In this document: piece by piece, positions 27,985 through 37,457 of the stretch
How the letters are laid out: each line of letters opens with the position of its first letter
Numbering within the stretch: position 1 is the stretch's first letter
Assembly: GCF_011516755.1 (NCBI RefSeq)
Contig: NZ_WOSY01000007.1
Span: 124,001-188,000, forward strand
DNA from: Acetobacter conturbans
GTDB lineage: Bacteria; Pseudomonadota; Alphaproteobacteria; Acetobacterales; Acetobacteraceae
Reading direction: 5' to 3'
DNA length: 64,000 bases
The notes under the pieces: model-generated
Told to the model about the DNA's origin: nothing
The model's database searches: none
What the model saw: the letters and a program-made list of their open reading frames with translations, nothing else
Translations under genes and position numbers: made by a program

Positions 27985-29454
27985 ATGATCACCACGATGC
28001 TCCAGCCGGTCCGGCCCTCTTCTTCGCTTTTCCGCCGGAAACCCCTTGATGAAACCGCGACGGACAGCGGGCTGAAACGCGTTCTCGGCCCGGTCAGTCT
28101 TATCGCGCTTGGCATCGGCGCCATCATCGGCGCAGGGCTTTTCTCCCTTACGGGGATCGCGGCCGGCGATAACGCCGGGCCCGCCGTCACCCTTTCTTAC
28201 ATCATTGCGGCCGTTGCCTGCGGGTTCGCCGGGCTTTGTTACAGCGAACTTGCGAGCATGATCCCCGTGGCAGGAAGCGCCTACTCCTATGCCTATGTCA
28301 CGATGGGTGAACTGATGGCATGGATCATCGGCTGGGATCTGGTGCTGGAATACGCAGTCGGCGCCGCCACCGTCTCCGTTAGTTGGTCCGGTTACGTGAC
28401 GTCGTTGCTGGCGGGCTGGGGCATCCATCTGCCTGCGCGTCTGACCGTTTCCCCTTTCGAGACGATCCACCTTGCCGGTGGCGGCACGGTCCATGGCATC
28501 GCCAACCTCCCCGCCGCCTGCATCATCATACTCGTTTCCTTGCTGCTGATCCGCGGCACGTCGGAATCGGCGCGGGTCAACGCGGCCATCGTCGTCATCA
28601 AGCTGGCCGTGATCGCCGCCTTCATCGGGTTTGGCCTCCCCTGGATCGACACTGCCAACTATCATCCCTTCATTCCGCCCAATGCCGGGACATTCGGCCA
28701 TTTCGGCTTCTCGGGCGTGATGCGTGCGGCTGGTACCATTTTCTTTGCCTATATCGGATTTGACGCCCTTTCGACGGCCGCGCAGGAGACGAAGAACCCG
28801 AAACGCGACATGCCCATCGGTATCATCGGCAGCCTCCTCATCTGCACGACCGCCTATGTCTGCTTCTCCTTCGTGCTGACCGGGATCGTGAATTACACCG
28901 ACATGGCGAACGATCCCGCGCCCGTTGCCACAGCAATCGACAGAACGCACATCCTGTGGCTCCAGATCGCCGTCAAACTGGGTGTTATCTGCGGTTTCAC
29001 CTCGGTTCTTCTGGTCCTGCTGCTGGGGCAAAGCCGGGTGTTCTTCGCCATGTCACGCGACGGCCTGCTGCCGCCGATGTTCAGCCACACACATCCCCGC
29101 TTTCACACACCCTGGTTGTCCAACCTGTTCTTCATGGCAGTCACCGGGCTGCTCGCCGCCTTCCTGCCGATTGCCGAACTGGGTCACATGACGTCCATCG
29201 GCACCCTGCTCGCCTTCGTCATCGTGTGCGCTGGCGTGATGGTACTCCGTCATCAGGCACCCGATCGGGAACGGAAGTTCCGCCTGCCCGGTGGCGCGAC
29301 CATCCCGGTGCTCGGCATTATCTCCTGCCTGAGCGTCATGGTGTCTCTGGACGGGCTGACATGGCTGCGGCTTGTGGTCTGGCTGCTGATCGGACTGGCG
29401 ATCTATTTTCTGTATGGCCGCAAGCGCAGTCTGCTGAATGGGAGGCCACGCTGA
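27985..29454 (+). CDS. APC-superfamily amino acid permease (cationic amino acid transporter type)
   Basis: Inner-membrane transporter of 489 aa with about 12-14 hydrophobic helices. The first helix carries GIGAIIGAGLFSLTGIAA, the broken helix that binds the amino group in APC transporters, and the segment GLCYSELASMIPVAGSAYSY is typical of the YfnA/CAT subgroup. The start at 27985 is preferred because GGGGGAG lies 6 bases upstream; an in-frame ATG at 27961 has none. It diverges from glyA. The exact amino acid cannot be stated. Confidence 0.85.
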   Translation: MITTMLQPVRPSSSLFRRKPLDETATDSGLKRVLGPVSLIALGIGAIIGAGLFSLTGIAAGDNAGPAVTLSYIIAAVACGFAGLCYSELASMIPVAGSAYSYAYVTMGELMAWIIGWDLVLEYAVGAATVSVSWSGYVTSLLAGWGIHLPARLTVSPFETIHLAGGGTVHGIANLPAACIIILVSLLLIRGTSESARVNAAIVVIKLAVIAAFIGFGLPWIDTANYHPFIPPNAGTFGHFGFSGVMRAAGTIFFAYIGFDALSTAAQETKNPKRDMPIGIIGSLLICTTAYVCFSFVLTGIVNYTDMANDPAPVATAIDRTHILWLQIAVKLGVICGFTSVLLVLLLGQSRVFFAMSRDGLLPPMFSHTHPRFHTPWLSNLFFMAVTGLLAAFLPIAELGHMTSIGTLLAFVIVCAGVMVLRHQAPDRERKFRLPGGATIPVLGIISCLSVMVSLDGLTWLRLVVWLLIGLAIYFLYGRKRSLLNGRPR

Positions 29455-29784
29455 AAAACGGGCTGGAAACAGCATTGGCTTTTCTGACCCGGCAGCCTCT
29501 GAAGAATCGCTTCAAATATCGGCTTTTATTTACCTGTTTTTAAACTGTGCCGGACTTCATCCGTAGTCTGGCCATCGGGGCCACTAATACTAAGGCCCCC
29601 TGTCTAAAAAACATACGATATCGCCCCGACAACAGTGACAATAGAACGGAAGCATAAAAGCCGACGGAAAAATGTCTTTATGCGACACGCAATGCTGGTA
29701 AATTGATCAGTCGGGAGTATATACCTTCGCAGAGGCCGCGCTTTATCAAGGCACGGCACAAAAAGAAAAACCGGTTGGTCCCCC
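29455..29784. other. 330-bp intergenic stretch
   Basis: AT-rich spacer between two + strand genes. It contains a GGGGCC/GGCCCC stem (29577-29582 with 29594-29599) without a T-run, and probably the promoter of the downstream CBS protein near 29700-29770. No gene or RNA was recognised. Confidence 0.5.
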
Positions 29785-31113
29785 GTGCTGCTGCTTCTGA
29801 TGGGCGTCGTTGCTGTCGTCCTGCTTATCGCCATCAACATTCTTATCTCCCTCTCGGAAATCTCGTTCGCCGCCGCGCGCGACGTGCGGCTGCGATCCCG
29901 TGCCGAAGCGGGTGACGAGCGCGCCACGGCCTTTCTCGCCCTGCGCCGCAACAGCGGGCAGGTAATGACCGTTCTGCAGATCCTGCTGAACGCCGTCGGC
30001 ATTCTGGGCGGTATCGTCAGTTCCGACATGCTGACCCCTCCACTGGGACAGATTTTCCGGAGATGGGGATTCAGCGACACGTCGGCGGACAGTCTCGCCG
30101 CTACGGCCGCTTTCGTGTTCATTACCGCCATGTTCGTGGTGTTTGCGGACCTGTTGCCGAAACGCATCGCCATGAACGCGCCGGACAGGATCGGACTGGC
30201 CATCGGCTGGTTCCCGTCGACGGCCCTGCATCTGCTGTATCCGTTCGTCTGGGTGTTCTCCAAGATCTCGGACGCGATGCTACGGGCGTTGAAAATCCCT
30301 GCCGCCTCCGCCGTCGAACCCGTCACCCCCGAAGATCTGCGCGCCATTCTTGCCGCCGGAACTGCCTCTGGCGTGCTGCTCGAAGAAGAGCACCAAATGA
30401 TCCAGAACGTGCTGGGTTTGCAGGATCGTTCTGTCAGTTCCGCCATGACCCCCCGTGACGAGATCGTCTATCTGGATGTGCAGGAAACTCCGGAAGCTGT
30501 CCGCACGAAAGTCCGGCACGATTCCTATTCCCGATACCCTCTTTGCAATGGCGGCCTGGATCACGTCATCGGGTCTGTCCGGATCGAGGATATTTTCGTC
30601 GCTTCCGCTGACGAAACGCGCTCGCTGCCGCTCAGCCGCCTGCGCCGGGACGTTCTCTCCGTTCCCGAAACACTCAATCTCTGGGACACGCTTGCCCAGT
30701 TCGACGCGCATGGTGCCGGTTTCGCCCTTGTCATCAGTGAATACGGCCTGGTTGTGGGGCTCATCACCTTCAAGGACATCATGGGCGCCCTGATGGACGG
30801 CCTTGCAACGCCGTTCGAAGAGCAGCTCATCGTGCGTCGTGATGAGAATTCATGGCTGATCGACGGTGCGGCACCGATCGGGGACGTTATCCGCGAACTC
30901 GGCGTGCCCGATCTGCCGGACAGCAGTTCCTTCGACACGATCGCGGGCTTTATCATGCACCGCCTCCGCCGCATGGCCCGCAAGGCCGATCACACGGATG
31001 CTGCCGGATTCCGGTTCGAGGTTGTCGATGTGGAAGGTTTCCGCATCAACCAGCTACTCATCACCCGGCTTCACAAATCCGATGACGGGGCCGGGCCTCT
31101 GTCCCTGCTCTGA
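29785..31113 (+). CDS. CNNM/CBS-pair membrane protein (hemolysin C / CorC-like family)
   Basis: Membrane protein of 442 aa. An N-terminal CNNM (DUF21) domain of three to four helices (to about residue 190) has SLSEISFAAAR and ADLLPKRIAMNAPDRIG, typical of the family. Next comes a CBS pair (about 210-335) beginning MTPRDEIVYLDV and including VISEYGLVVGLITFKDIMGAL, and a C-terminal CorC_HlyC domain (about 350-435) with WLIDGAAPIGDVIRELG. Such proteins are linked to Mg/Co efflux or membrane integrity; the name hemolysin is historical. The start is GTG with a poor ribosome site. Its last 43 bases overlap the 3' end of the convergent gene. Confidence 0.86.
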   Translation: MLLLLMGVVAVVLLIAINILISLSEISFAAARDVRLRSRAEAGDERATAFLALRRNSGQVMTVLQILLNAVGILGGIVSSDMLTPPLGQIFRRWGFSDTSADSLAATAAFVFITAMFVVFADLLPKRIAMNAPDRIGLAIGWFPSTALHLLYPFVWVFSKISDAMLRALKIPAASAVEPVTPEDLRAILAAGTASGVLLEEEHQMIQNVLGLQDRSVSSAMTPRDEIVYLDVQETPEAVRTKVRHDSYSRYPLCNGGLDHVIGSVRIEDIFVASADETRSLPLSRLRRDVLSVPETLNLWDTLAQFDAHGAGFALVISEYGLVVGLITFKDIMGALMDGLATPFEEQLIVRRDENSWLIDGAAPIGDVIRELGVPDLPDSSSFDTIAGFIMHRLRRMARKADHTDAAGFRFEVVDVEGFRINQLLITRLHKSDDGAGPLSLL

Positions 31114-33335
31114 GAGCGACCTTCTGCTTCAGGGGAAAGCGCTTTCCTTACGGGCGGTAGCGTTTTTTTCTCTTCTGAAACAGGACTGTTCCCGTCTTTC
31201 TGCCAGCCCGGCAGGGAGGCGCGAACCAGACCTGCTATCTGCGCCGCCTCCATCGGTTTCCCGAAATAGAAGCCCTGCCCCTCTTCGCACCGATGGCGCG
31301 CCAGCCAGCGCGCCTGCTCGGGGCGCTCGATGCCCTCGGCAATGATGCGGATTCCCAGATTGCGACACAGCATGATCATGGAACGGACAATCGTCTGATC
31401 CGTCTGATTGTGCTCAAGCCTGTCGATAAACGATTTGTCGAATTTGATCCGGTCGATCACCAGGCGGCTGAGATAGCTCAGGGAGGCATAGCCTGTCCCG
31501 AAGTCATCCACCGCCACGGCAACACCCAGCTGGCGCAGTTTTTCCAGTTGCCTGTTGAAAAGCTTTGCGCGTCGGATGAGCACGGATTCCGTAAGCTCCA
31601 GTTCCAGCTGGGCCGGATTCACTTTATGCCGCTCGATGGCCGCCATGACCATCGTATGGACATCCGTGCGGGCAAACAGAACCCCCGAGAGGTTCACTGC
31701 CATCCTGATATCCAGACCCGCGTGGTTCCAGCGGGCAAGCTGAGTGCAAGCTTCCTCCAGAACCCAACTGGTTATGGGAACGATCTGCCCGGTTTCCTCG
31801 GCGATGGGAAGAAACTGCATGGGGGGAAGCAGGCTGCCATCCGGCTGTTTCCAGCGCAGGAGCGCCTCAACGCCGGTTATACGCCCTGAGCGCAGATCCA
31901 CCTGTGGCTGATAATGCAGCACCAGACTGTCATTGCACACGGCATGATGCAGCCCCTGCTCGATCTGCATGGCGACGGCTTCCACCCGTTCCATCGCGGG
32001 ATTATACAGCCGATATCCATTCCCGCCGCCGCTCTTGGCCTTATACATGGCCATGTCAGCGCATTTAAGTATGCCATCGAAGGTTTCATCGCCCTTGTCC
32101 TGGATGACGATGCCGATACTGACAGTCGTGATCACGACCGTATCGTCCGTAAGATTGTCATCGGTGCCGCCAATTCCGAACGGCATTTCGAAACATTCGA
32201 GAATCAGGCGTGCTGTGCGGCGAGCCTCTTCTTCACAATTGTGAGGATCAAGCGGATGAACAATTGCAAACTCGTCTCCTCCCAGCCGACCGATCACATA
32301 AGCCTTTGGAAAATTCTCCCGTAATCGGGAAAGAACACTCCTGAGCAGGCGATCGCCCATCCGATGACCCAGTGTGTCATTGATGGCCTTGAAGCGATCG
32401 AGATCCAGCAGGAAAAGAGCAAAGGTCTCGCACTGGTCTTCAGGACAGGTCAGAAGCCTGCTGATCTGTTCTTCCACTTTCAGCCTGTTCGGCGCGCCGG
32501 TCAGCTGATCATGATACGCCAGAAACTGGAGTGTCTTCTGGGCTGCTTTCAGGTCGGTGATATCGAGGGCCGTCACAAGCGCGAGCGGCATCTCGCTGGC
32601 GCTGCTGTAAAGGGGGGTTTTCGCCACCAGCAGCACGCGCTCGCGGCCCTTCGCATCCCTGATGGTCTTTTCGTATCTTCTCCAGAACTGTCCATCCGGA
32701 AACAGATTTGCCACTTCATCGGAAGCCGTCTCGCGACGGGTCAGTTGCTCAGGGGTCGTCCCAAGGGCTTCGGCCATGCAGCGATTAGCGAAGACATACC
32801 GTCCCTCTCTGTCCGTCGCGCCGATCAGCGCCGGAACCAGATCAATGACTTCCAGCAGCCGCTTATGACTGTCACGAAAAAGGGTCGTCCGTGCGCGATG
32901 GCTGGCTTCCTCTTTCTGTTCGAGTTCTTTTATGCGGACCAGCGCGCGGCTGCGGCTTTCCCCCAGCCTTAGCCAGTTCCGCGCCCGAGGGAGGAACTCC
33001 GCCTCCTCAACCGGCAATGTGAAGCATTCCGTGGCCCCTGCCTGCAACATCTTCAGGCGGAAGGCTGGCGTTTTCGACGCCGTGGCCACAATGACCGGCA
33101 TCCCCTGCGCGTCTTCGTGCTCGCGCAAGGCAGTCAGGAAAGAACAGACATTCCGGCCAGATCGCCCACAGACGACAATCATCAGATCCGGATAACCTCT
33201 TTCCGTGCAATAGCACTGGATATCTTCGAGCGAGGCAAATGCTGCGATTTGAGCATCCGGGGAGATTTCCCGAACCAGACGTTCAAAAACAGTGCGGTCT
33301 GTGGCGTGATCGTCCACAATTGCGATCAGCTTCAT
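31071..33335 (-). CDS. GGDEF-EAL protein with degenerate receiver and PAS domain
   Basis: Predicted soluble c-di-GMP enzyme of 754 aa. Residues 1-125 resemble a CheY receiver (KLIAIVDDHATDRT), but the phospho-acceptor position reads VVCGRSG and the KP switch reads LP, so it probably cannot be phosphorylated. A coiled-coil link and a PAS domain (about 175-290) follow. GGDEF is intact at residue 352 and EAL at 490, with ELTES, VDDFGTGYAS, KFDKSFI and AEGIE all present, so both activities are possible. The start MKLIAIVDD has GAGGAG 3 bases upstream; a start 16 codons earlier is less likely. Its 3' end overlaps the CBS gene on the other strand. Confidence 0.88.
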   Translation of the reverse strand: MKLIAIVDDHATDRTVFERLVREISPDAQIAAFASLEDIQCYCTERGYPDLMIVVCGRSGRNVCSFLTALREHEDAQGMPVIVATASKTPAFRLKMLQAGATECFTLPVEEAEFLPRARNWLRLGESRSRALVRIKELEQKEEASHRARTTLFRDSHKRLLEVIDLVPALIGATDREGRYVFANRCMAEALGTTPEQLTRRETASDEVANLFPDGQFWRRYEKTIRDAKGRERVLLVAKTPLYSSASEMPLALVTALDITDLKAAQKTLQFLAYHDQLTGAPNRLKVEEQISRLLTCPEDQCETFALFLLDLDRFKAINDTLGHRMGDRLLRSVLSRLRENFPKAYVIGRLGGDEFAIVHPLDPHNCEEEARRTARLILECFEMPFGIGGTDDNLTDDTVVITTVSIGIVIQDKGDETFDGILKCADMAMYKAKSGGGNGYRLYNPAMERVEAVAMQIEQGLHHAVCNDSLVLHYQPQVDLRSGRITGVEALLRWKQPDGSLLPPMQFLPIAEETGQIVPITSWVLEEACTQLARWNHAGLDIRMAVNLSGVLFARTDVHTMVMAAIERHKVNPAQLELELTESVLIRRAKLFNRQLEKLRQLGVAVAVDDFGTGYASLSYLSRLVIDRIKFDKSFIDRLEHNQTDQTIVRSMIMLCRNLGIRIIAEGIERPEQARWLARHRCEEGQGFYFGKPMEAAQIAGLVRASLPGWQKDGNSPVSEEKKTLPPVRKALSPEAEGRSQSRDRGPAPSSDL

Positions 33336-33506
33336 CCACTCCTCGCGAAACAGATCTGGCGACCGAAACGAAATCCCCGTCACTTTTGCAAGTCACGCGG
33401 TCTGTTTCGGACAGGCCTTCCTCGATTCTTCATTGTAGGAACGAGATGATGAAGGAATATTAAACCTGACACGCGGTGACGCGCCTCACCTGCCCCATGC
33501 TGTCGT

Positions 33507-34826
33507 TTACGGCGTCAGGGCGAAACGCGGGGGGCGACGTTTGCGTGCAGCCGGAGCCTGACCGTCCGCGACCTGCACCTTTCTTTTCACAGGTCGGGGT
33601 GCCTGTGATGGCGGTTCCCAGCCGAAAACACTCCGTCCTCCATAACTGTGAGAGGCCGCGCGCTCCGCCACGACATGCTCTTCCAGAGAAGGCCCTGATA
33701 CCCGTCGTTCCAGCTCTCGCGCCTGCGTATCAAGACGCCGCATGGCCTCCAGCCGCTCATCATTGCCGAGTCTGGCCTGCTCGACGGCTCCCTTGAGCAT
33801 GGCGATCGTCTGGTCATAGACCGCCGTCGGCACCGGAAACGGATGACGGTCCTTGCCCCCATGCGCCATTGAGAAACGGGCCGGGTCTGCAAAACGACAT
33901 GGCGTCCCGTGAACGACCTCCGCCACCATCGCCAGCGATTCCACCGTACGCGCCCCGACACCCGGCACAAGCAGCAGATCCTGAAAATCCTCCGGCCCCT
34001 TCTCGGCTGCAGCAGCCAGCGCGCCGTGCAGACGGCGTATCATGACGTCCCCGGATCGCACGTCATGATGTTCGGGCATCACAAGATGAGGCAGTACACC
34101 CTGCGGTTGCTCTGCACTGCCACGCAGGCGGGCGACTTCGCGCGCCACCTTGTCCGGTCCCAGATCCCGCAGCAGGTCAAGTTGCGCGCTGCGACAGCCT
34201 TCTGCGCGCCGATCGGCCAGATTGATGATATTGCCCCGTGGCTTGCCGTCGATGGCACTGTGCGGATCGGTGACAAAACTCTCGAGACCTTCGGACAGCC
34301 AGTGATAGCGCCGCGCATAACGGCTTTCACCGTTCATGCCCTGCTGGACGACAACCCAGCGCCCATCGTCGGCCACGACAAAACTATGAAGATACAGGTC
34401 GAAACCGTCCTGCACCGCCGCGCTGTCCACCTTCGCCACCAGGCGGCTGGCCCGGCCAAGCGCCACACCATCAAGACCGGTCAGATCCGCAACGGCTGTC
34501 AGCTCATCCGGTGTCCGTCGGGAATGTCGCCCGCGTCCGCCACAGACATGCAGACCAAGCTCACCCGAAAGCGGCTCCAGTCCGCGCTTGAGGGCACCCA
34601 TCACGCTGGTGGTGATGCCGGAGGAATGCCAGTCCATCCCCATGACGGCACCGAAAGACTGGAACCAGAACGGATGCGCCAGTCGGCGGAGGAATTCATC
34701 CCGTCCGTAATGGTGAATCACAGCCTGCACGATGACGGCGCCCAGACGGCTCATCCGGTCGGCGAGCCACATCGGCACACGGCCACCATGCAATGGCAGG
34801 TCAGCGCTTCCGGCTCGACGCGTCAT
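33507..34826 (-). CDS. DUF763-family protein of unknown function
   Basis: Uncharacterised protein of 439 aa. The DUF763 core spans about residues 1-370, with SADLPLHGGRVPMWL at the start, FGAVMGMDWHSSGITTS near residue 75, and QQGMNGESRYARRYHW near residue 165. Near residue 295 LLLVPGVGARTVESLA looks like a helix-hairpin-helix, a non-specific DNA-binding motif. The C-terminal 60 residues are basic and low in complexity (KRKVQVAD, KRRPPRF). ATG 34826 has GGAAG upstream; a longer frame to 34979 looks unconserved. A role in nucleic acid handling is only inferred from the hairpin motif. Confidence 0.78.
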   Translation of the reverse strand: MTRRAGSADLPLHGGRVPMWLADRMSRLGAVIVQAVIHHYGRDEFLRRLAHPFWFQSFGAVMGMDWHSSGITTSVMGALKRGLEPLSGELGLHVCGGRGRHSRRTPDELTAVADLTGLDGVALGRASRLVAKVDSAAVQDGFDLYLHSFVVADDGRWVVVQQGMNGESRYARRYHWLSEGLESFVTDPHSAIDGKPRGNIINLADRRAEGCRSAQLDLLRDLGPDKVAREVARLRGSAEQPQGVLPHLVMPEHHDVRSGDVMIRRLHGALAAAAEKGPEDFQDLLLVPGVGARTVESLAMVAEVVHGTPCRFADPARFSMAHGGKDRHPFPVPTAVYDQTIAMLKGAVEQARLGNDERLEAMRRLDTQARELERRVSGPSLEEHVVAERAASHSYGGRSVFGWEPPSQAPRPVKRKVQVADGQAPAARKRRPPRFALTP

Positions 34827-34996
34827 GGTTCTTCCGTCCCCTGAGTTCCTGACTGACCCTATCATGATTATCGGCTTTGCCATGTGCGGGGAGATCAGAT
34901 CTGCGACCAGAAAAAGGTCGCGCGATCCATAGCGCTGACACACTGCGGGGCGGAGCATCCCAGAGAGGATTCCCCCCATGGGTGGCTTGGAACAAC

Positions 34997-35027
34997 AAAA
35001 AAGCCGGAAAGCATGGTGCTTTCCGGC
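34997..35027 (-). terminator. Strong terminator after pstS
   Basis: An 11-bp perfect stem (35003-35013 with 35017-35027, GCCGGAAAGCA/TGCTTTCCGGC) with a 3-nt loop is followed on the minus strand by six T (A-run 34997-35002). It lies 78 bases past the pstS stop and should end the phosphate-regulon transcript. Confidence 0.9.
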
Positions 35028-35104
35028 CTTCAGGCAGACATATTCCGATGAAGAATCACGCGACGCGCAGGGTCATGACACGATGACCCCAAACGTTCGC
35101 ATCA

Positions 35105-36118
35105 TTATTTGCCGGGATAACCCGCTTCGACTTTCTGCTTCACGCTTTCCGGCAGCGGAACATAATCGAGCTTTTTCGCAGCCGCATCACCCGTGTGGAA
35201 AGAGTAATCGAAGAACTTGTAGACCGCATTGGCGCGGGCAGCATCTTTCGCGTTGGTCGGCACCAGCACGAACGTCGCCGACACGATCGGCCATACGCTC
35301 TTGCCCGGGCCATTCAGCAGATCGACTGCGAAATGCGATGCATGATCCCAGTCGGCTGACGCGGCGGCAGCGGTAAAGCTGGTGATATCCGGCGTCACGA
35401 ACTCGCCGTCCTTGTCCTGCAACAGGACAGTCGGAATGCTGTTACGACGGGCGTAAGCATATTCGACGTAGCCGATGGCGCCTTCGGTCGCGCGGACGGA
35501 AGAACCAACGCCATCGTTACCACGGGCGCCAGCGCCACCGGCCCACTGGACGGACGTTGCCGCACCGACCTGGCTCTGCCAGCCGGAAGACATCTTGGCG
35601 AGATAGGAGGTGAAGACGAAGGTCGTGCCGGAACCGTCAGCGCGATGCACCGGCGCGATGGCGACGTCAGGCAGCGAGAGACCCGGGTTCAGTGCTGCGA
35701 TCTTCGGGTCGTTCCAGGACGTGATGTTGCCCAGATAGATCTCCGCCAGAACGGCACCGCTCAGCTTGAGCTGGTTGGAGGCGACACCCGGAATATTGAC
35801 GATGGGCACGATGCCACCGATCACGGTCGGGAACTGATAGAGCGAAGCGGAAGCAAGCTTGTCGGCCGCCATCGGCGCATCGGAAGCACCGAAATCGACA
35901 GTCCGGGCCGTGACGAGGTTCTGTCCTGCACTGGAACCGACGCTCTGATAGTTCAGGGAAACGCCAGCGGCCGACTTCGCGCTATCGCCCCATGCCTGAT
36001 AGATCGGTGCGGCAAAGCTCGACCCGGCACCCGTGATGTCCGCCGCATGAGCCTGATGCGCCATGACCGGCGCGGCCGTCAGCAGAAGAGCGGCAAGAAA
36101 ACGGTTCCTGTTGAGCAT
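35105..36118 (-). CDS. pstS: Periplasmic phosphate-binding protein
   Basis: High-affinity phosphate receptor (337 aa) for the Pst ABC importer. The signal peptide MLNRNRFLAALLL...AHAAD should be cut after AHA. The mature protein opens with ITGAGSSFAAPIYQAW, the phosphate-site segment, and continues with SVGSSAG and DFGASDAPM. HRADGSGTTFVF near residue 168 contributes further phosphate ligands. The start at 36118 was chosen over 36130 and 36157 because GGAG lies 6 bases before it and a normal signal peptide begins there. The gene follows phoR by 123 bases, with a PHO-box-like site in the gap, and is the last gene of the block. Confidence 0.95.
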   Translation of the reverse strand: MLNRNRFLAALLLTAAPVMAHQAHAADITGAGSSFAAPIYQAWGDSAKSAAGVSLNYQSVGSSAGQNLVTARTVDFGASDAPMAADKLASASLYQFPTVIGGIVPIVNIPGVASNQLKLSGAVLAEIYLGNITSWNDPKIAALNPGLSLPDVAIAPVHRADGSGTTFVFTSYLAKMSSGWQSQVGAATSVQWAGGAGARGNDGVGSSVRATEGAIGYVEYAYARRNSIPTVLLQDKDGEFVTPDITSFTAAAASADWDHASHFAVDLLNGPGKSVWPIVSATFVLVPTNAKDAARANAVYKFFDYSFHTGDAAAKKLDYVPLPESVKQKVEAGYPGK

Positions 36119-36206
36119 TCTCAACTCCATTGAAAGCAGCACGACGGCCTGTAGCATCCAGCCCGTATGACGGGTCGCTCCTACCCTACATCTCCCATCA
36201 GGAAAA

Positions 36207-36224
36207 ATGATGTCTTCATGACAA
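36207..36224 (-). promoter_or_regulatory. PHO-box-like site before pstS
   Basis: On the minus strand the bases read TTGTCAT, four bases, then ACATCAT: two 7-base units 11 apart, as in the PhoB box (CTGTCAT repeats). The first unit matches 6 of 7 positions, the second 4 of 7. It lies about 90 bases before the pstS start, between phoR and pstS. Binding by the neighbouring PhoB is inferred. Confidence 0.4.
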
Positions 36225-36241
36225 TGCTGGGGGAGGGGGAA

Positions 36242-37426
36242 CTAACTGCCCGACAGGCGGGGCTCCCGCAGCGATGGAAGCCAGACATCGCAGCGCGTGC
36301 CCTGCCCTATCCTGCTTGTGATCTCGAAGCAGCCATCATGGCGGTCGAGGATATGCCGCACGATAGCGAGCCCCAGACCGTAGCCGGAAGCCGACATGCC
36401 GCGACGCCCTTCCACACGATAGAAACGCTCGGTCAGCCGGGGAAGATGTTCCGGTGCAATCCCAACCCCATTGTCCCGCACCACGAACGACACGCCCGTA
36501 CGGCCCCGGAGAATCTTTTTCTCCACGGTGACCGAAACGCGCACGTGCCGGCCATCCGCCCCTGCATATTTCACGGCATTCTCGACGAGATTGACCAGCA
36601 CACGGATAATCTGTTCCACGTCTCCCGGCACCGAGACGGAATCCGCGATGGTTTCCAGTTCGATGTCCCGGGCCGCACACAGACTGCCCAGTTCGTCGCG
36701 CACAAGGTCCACGACATGCTTCGCGTCCACAATACCGCGCGGCTTGCGGTGCTCCAGCATTTCGGCACGCGACAGTTCCAACAACTGCTCGATCAGTCGC
36801 TGCATCCGGCTGGCCTGCGCCGCCATGATGCCGAGGAACTGCTGTTGGGCGGCAGGATCATCCGCCGCCGGACCGCGCAGCGTTTCGATGAAGCCGATAA
36901 GAGCCGTAAGCGGGGTCCGTAATTCATGGCTCGCATAGGCCACGAAATCGGACCGCATGCGCTCAACGGCGTCCCGCTCGGAACAGTCTGTCAGAATGGC
37001 GAGGATATGGGCCGGTCCCGTTGCCAGAACTTCAGGCAGAAGCCTCAGATCGACGCGCACCACCCGGCGCACCGGCACTTCCAGCACGAATTCCGCGCTG
37101 GTGCTGACAGTTGCGCCATCCAGATGCCGCATTGCCGCGAAAACGGCCGGGTAGCGCATGATCGTGCCCAGCGCGTCACCAAACGCCCCACCCGCCTCGA
37201 CATTGGCGAACCGCATGGCGCCATGGCCGTCGAGCAGCACGGCGGCATCAGGCAAAAGATCGAGGACTTCCTCAAGGGAGACGGAGGATGTGCCGACCTC
37301 TTCCCGACGGGCACGAACGCTGCCCGGCAGCACCCGCCTCAGACGTTTCCCGCGGGCCATCCATCCTGTCAGGCCACCGGCCAGCCCGGTGGAGGCCAGA
37401 CATACAGCCAATTCGGCTCCGGTCAT
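36242..37426 (-). CDS. phoR: Phosphate regulon sensor histidine kinase
   Basis: Membrane-anchored kinase (394 aa) that phosphorylates PhoB under phosphate starvation. One N-terminal hydrophobic helix is visible (residues 3-24), then a PAS-like region (about 48-150) that includes LLPDAAVLLDGHG. The H-box is SHELRTPLTALIGF near residue 180; N-box VENAVKYA, G1 DNGVGIAPEHL and G2 GYGLGLAIV are intact. AAGGAGG lies 4 bases before the ATG. It follows phoB by 31 bases, which fits a cognate pair; contact with PstB/PhoU is the known signalling route. Confidence 0.93.
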   Translation of the reverse strand: MTGAELAVCLASTGLAGGLTGWMARGKRLRRVLPGSVRARREEVGTSSVSLEEVLDLLPDAAVLLDGHGAMRFANVEAGGAFGDALGTIMRYPAVFAAMRHLDGATVSTSAEFVLEVPVRRVVRVDLRLLPEVLATGPAHILAILTDCSERDAVERMRSDFVAYASHELRTPLTALIGFIETLRGPAADDPAAQQQFLGIMAAQASRMQRLIEQLLELSRAEMLEHRKPRGIVDAKHVVDLVRDELGSLCAARDIELETIADSVSVPGDVEQIIRVLVNLVENAVKYAGADGRHVRVSVTVEKKILRGRTGVSFVVRDNGVGIAPEHLPRLTERFYRVEGRRGMSASGYGLGLAIVRHILDRHDGCFEITSRIGQGTRCDVWLPSLREPRLSGS

Positions 37427-37457
37427 GCCGCCTCCTTTTTAGGGGTGGGAAAGGGCG

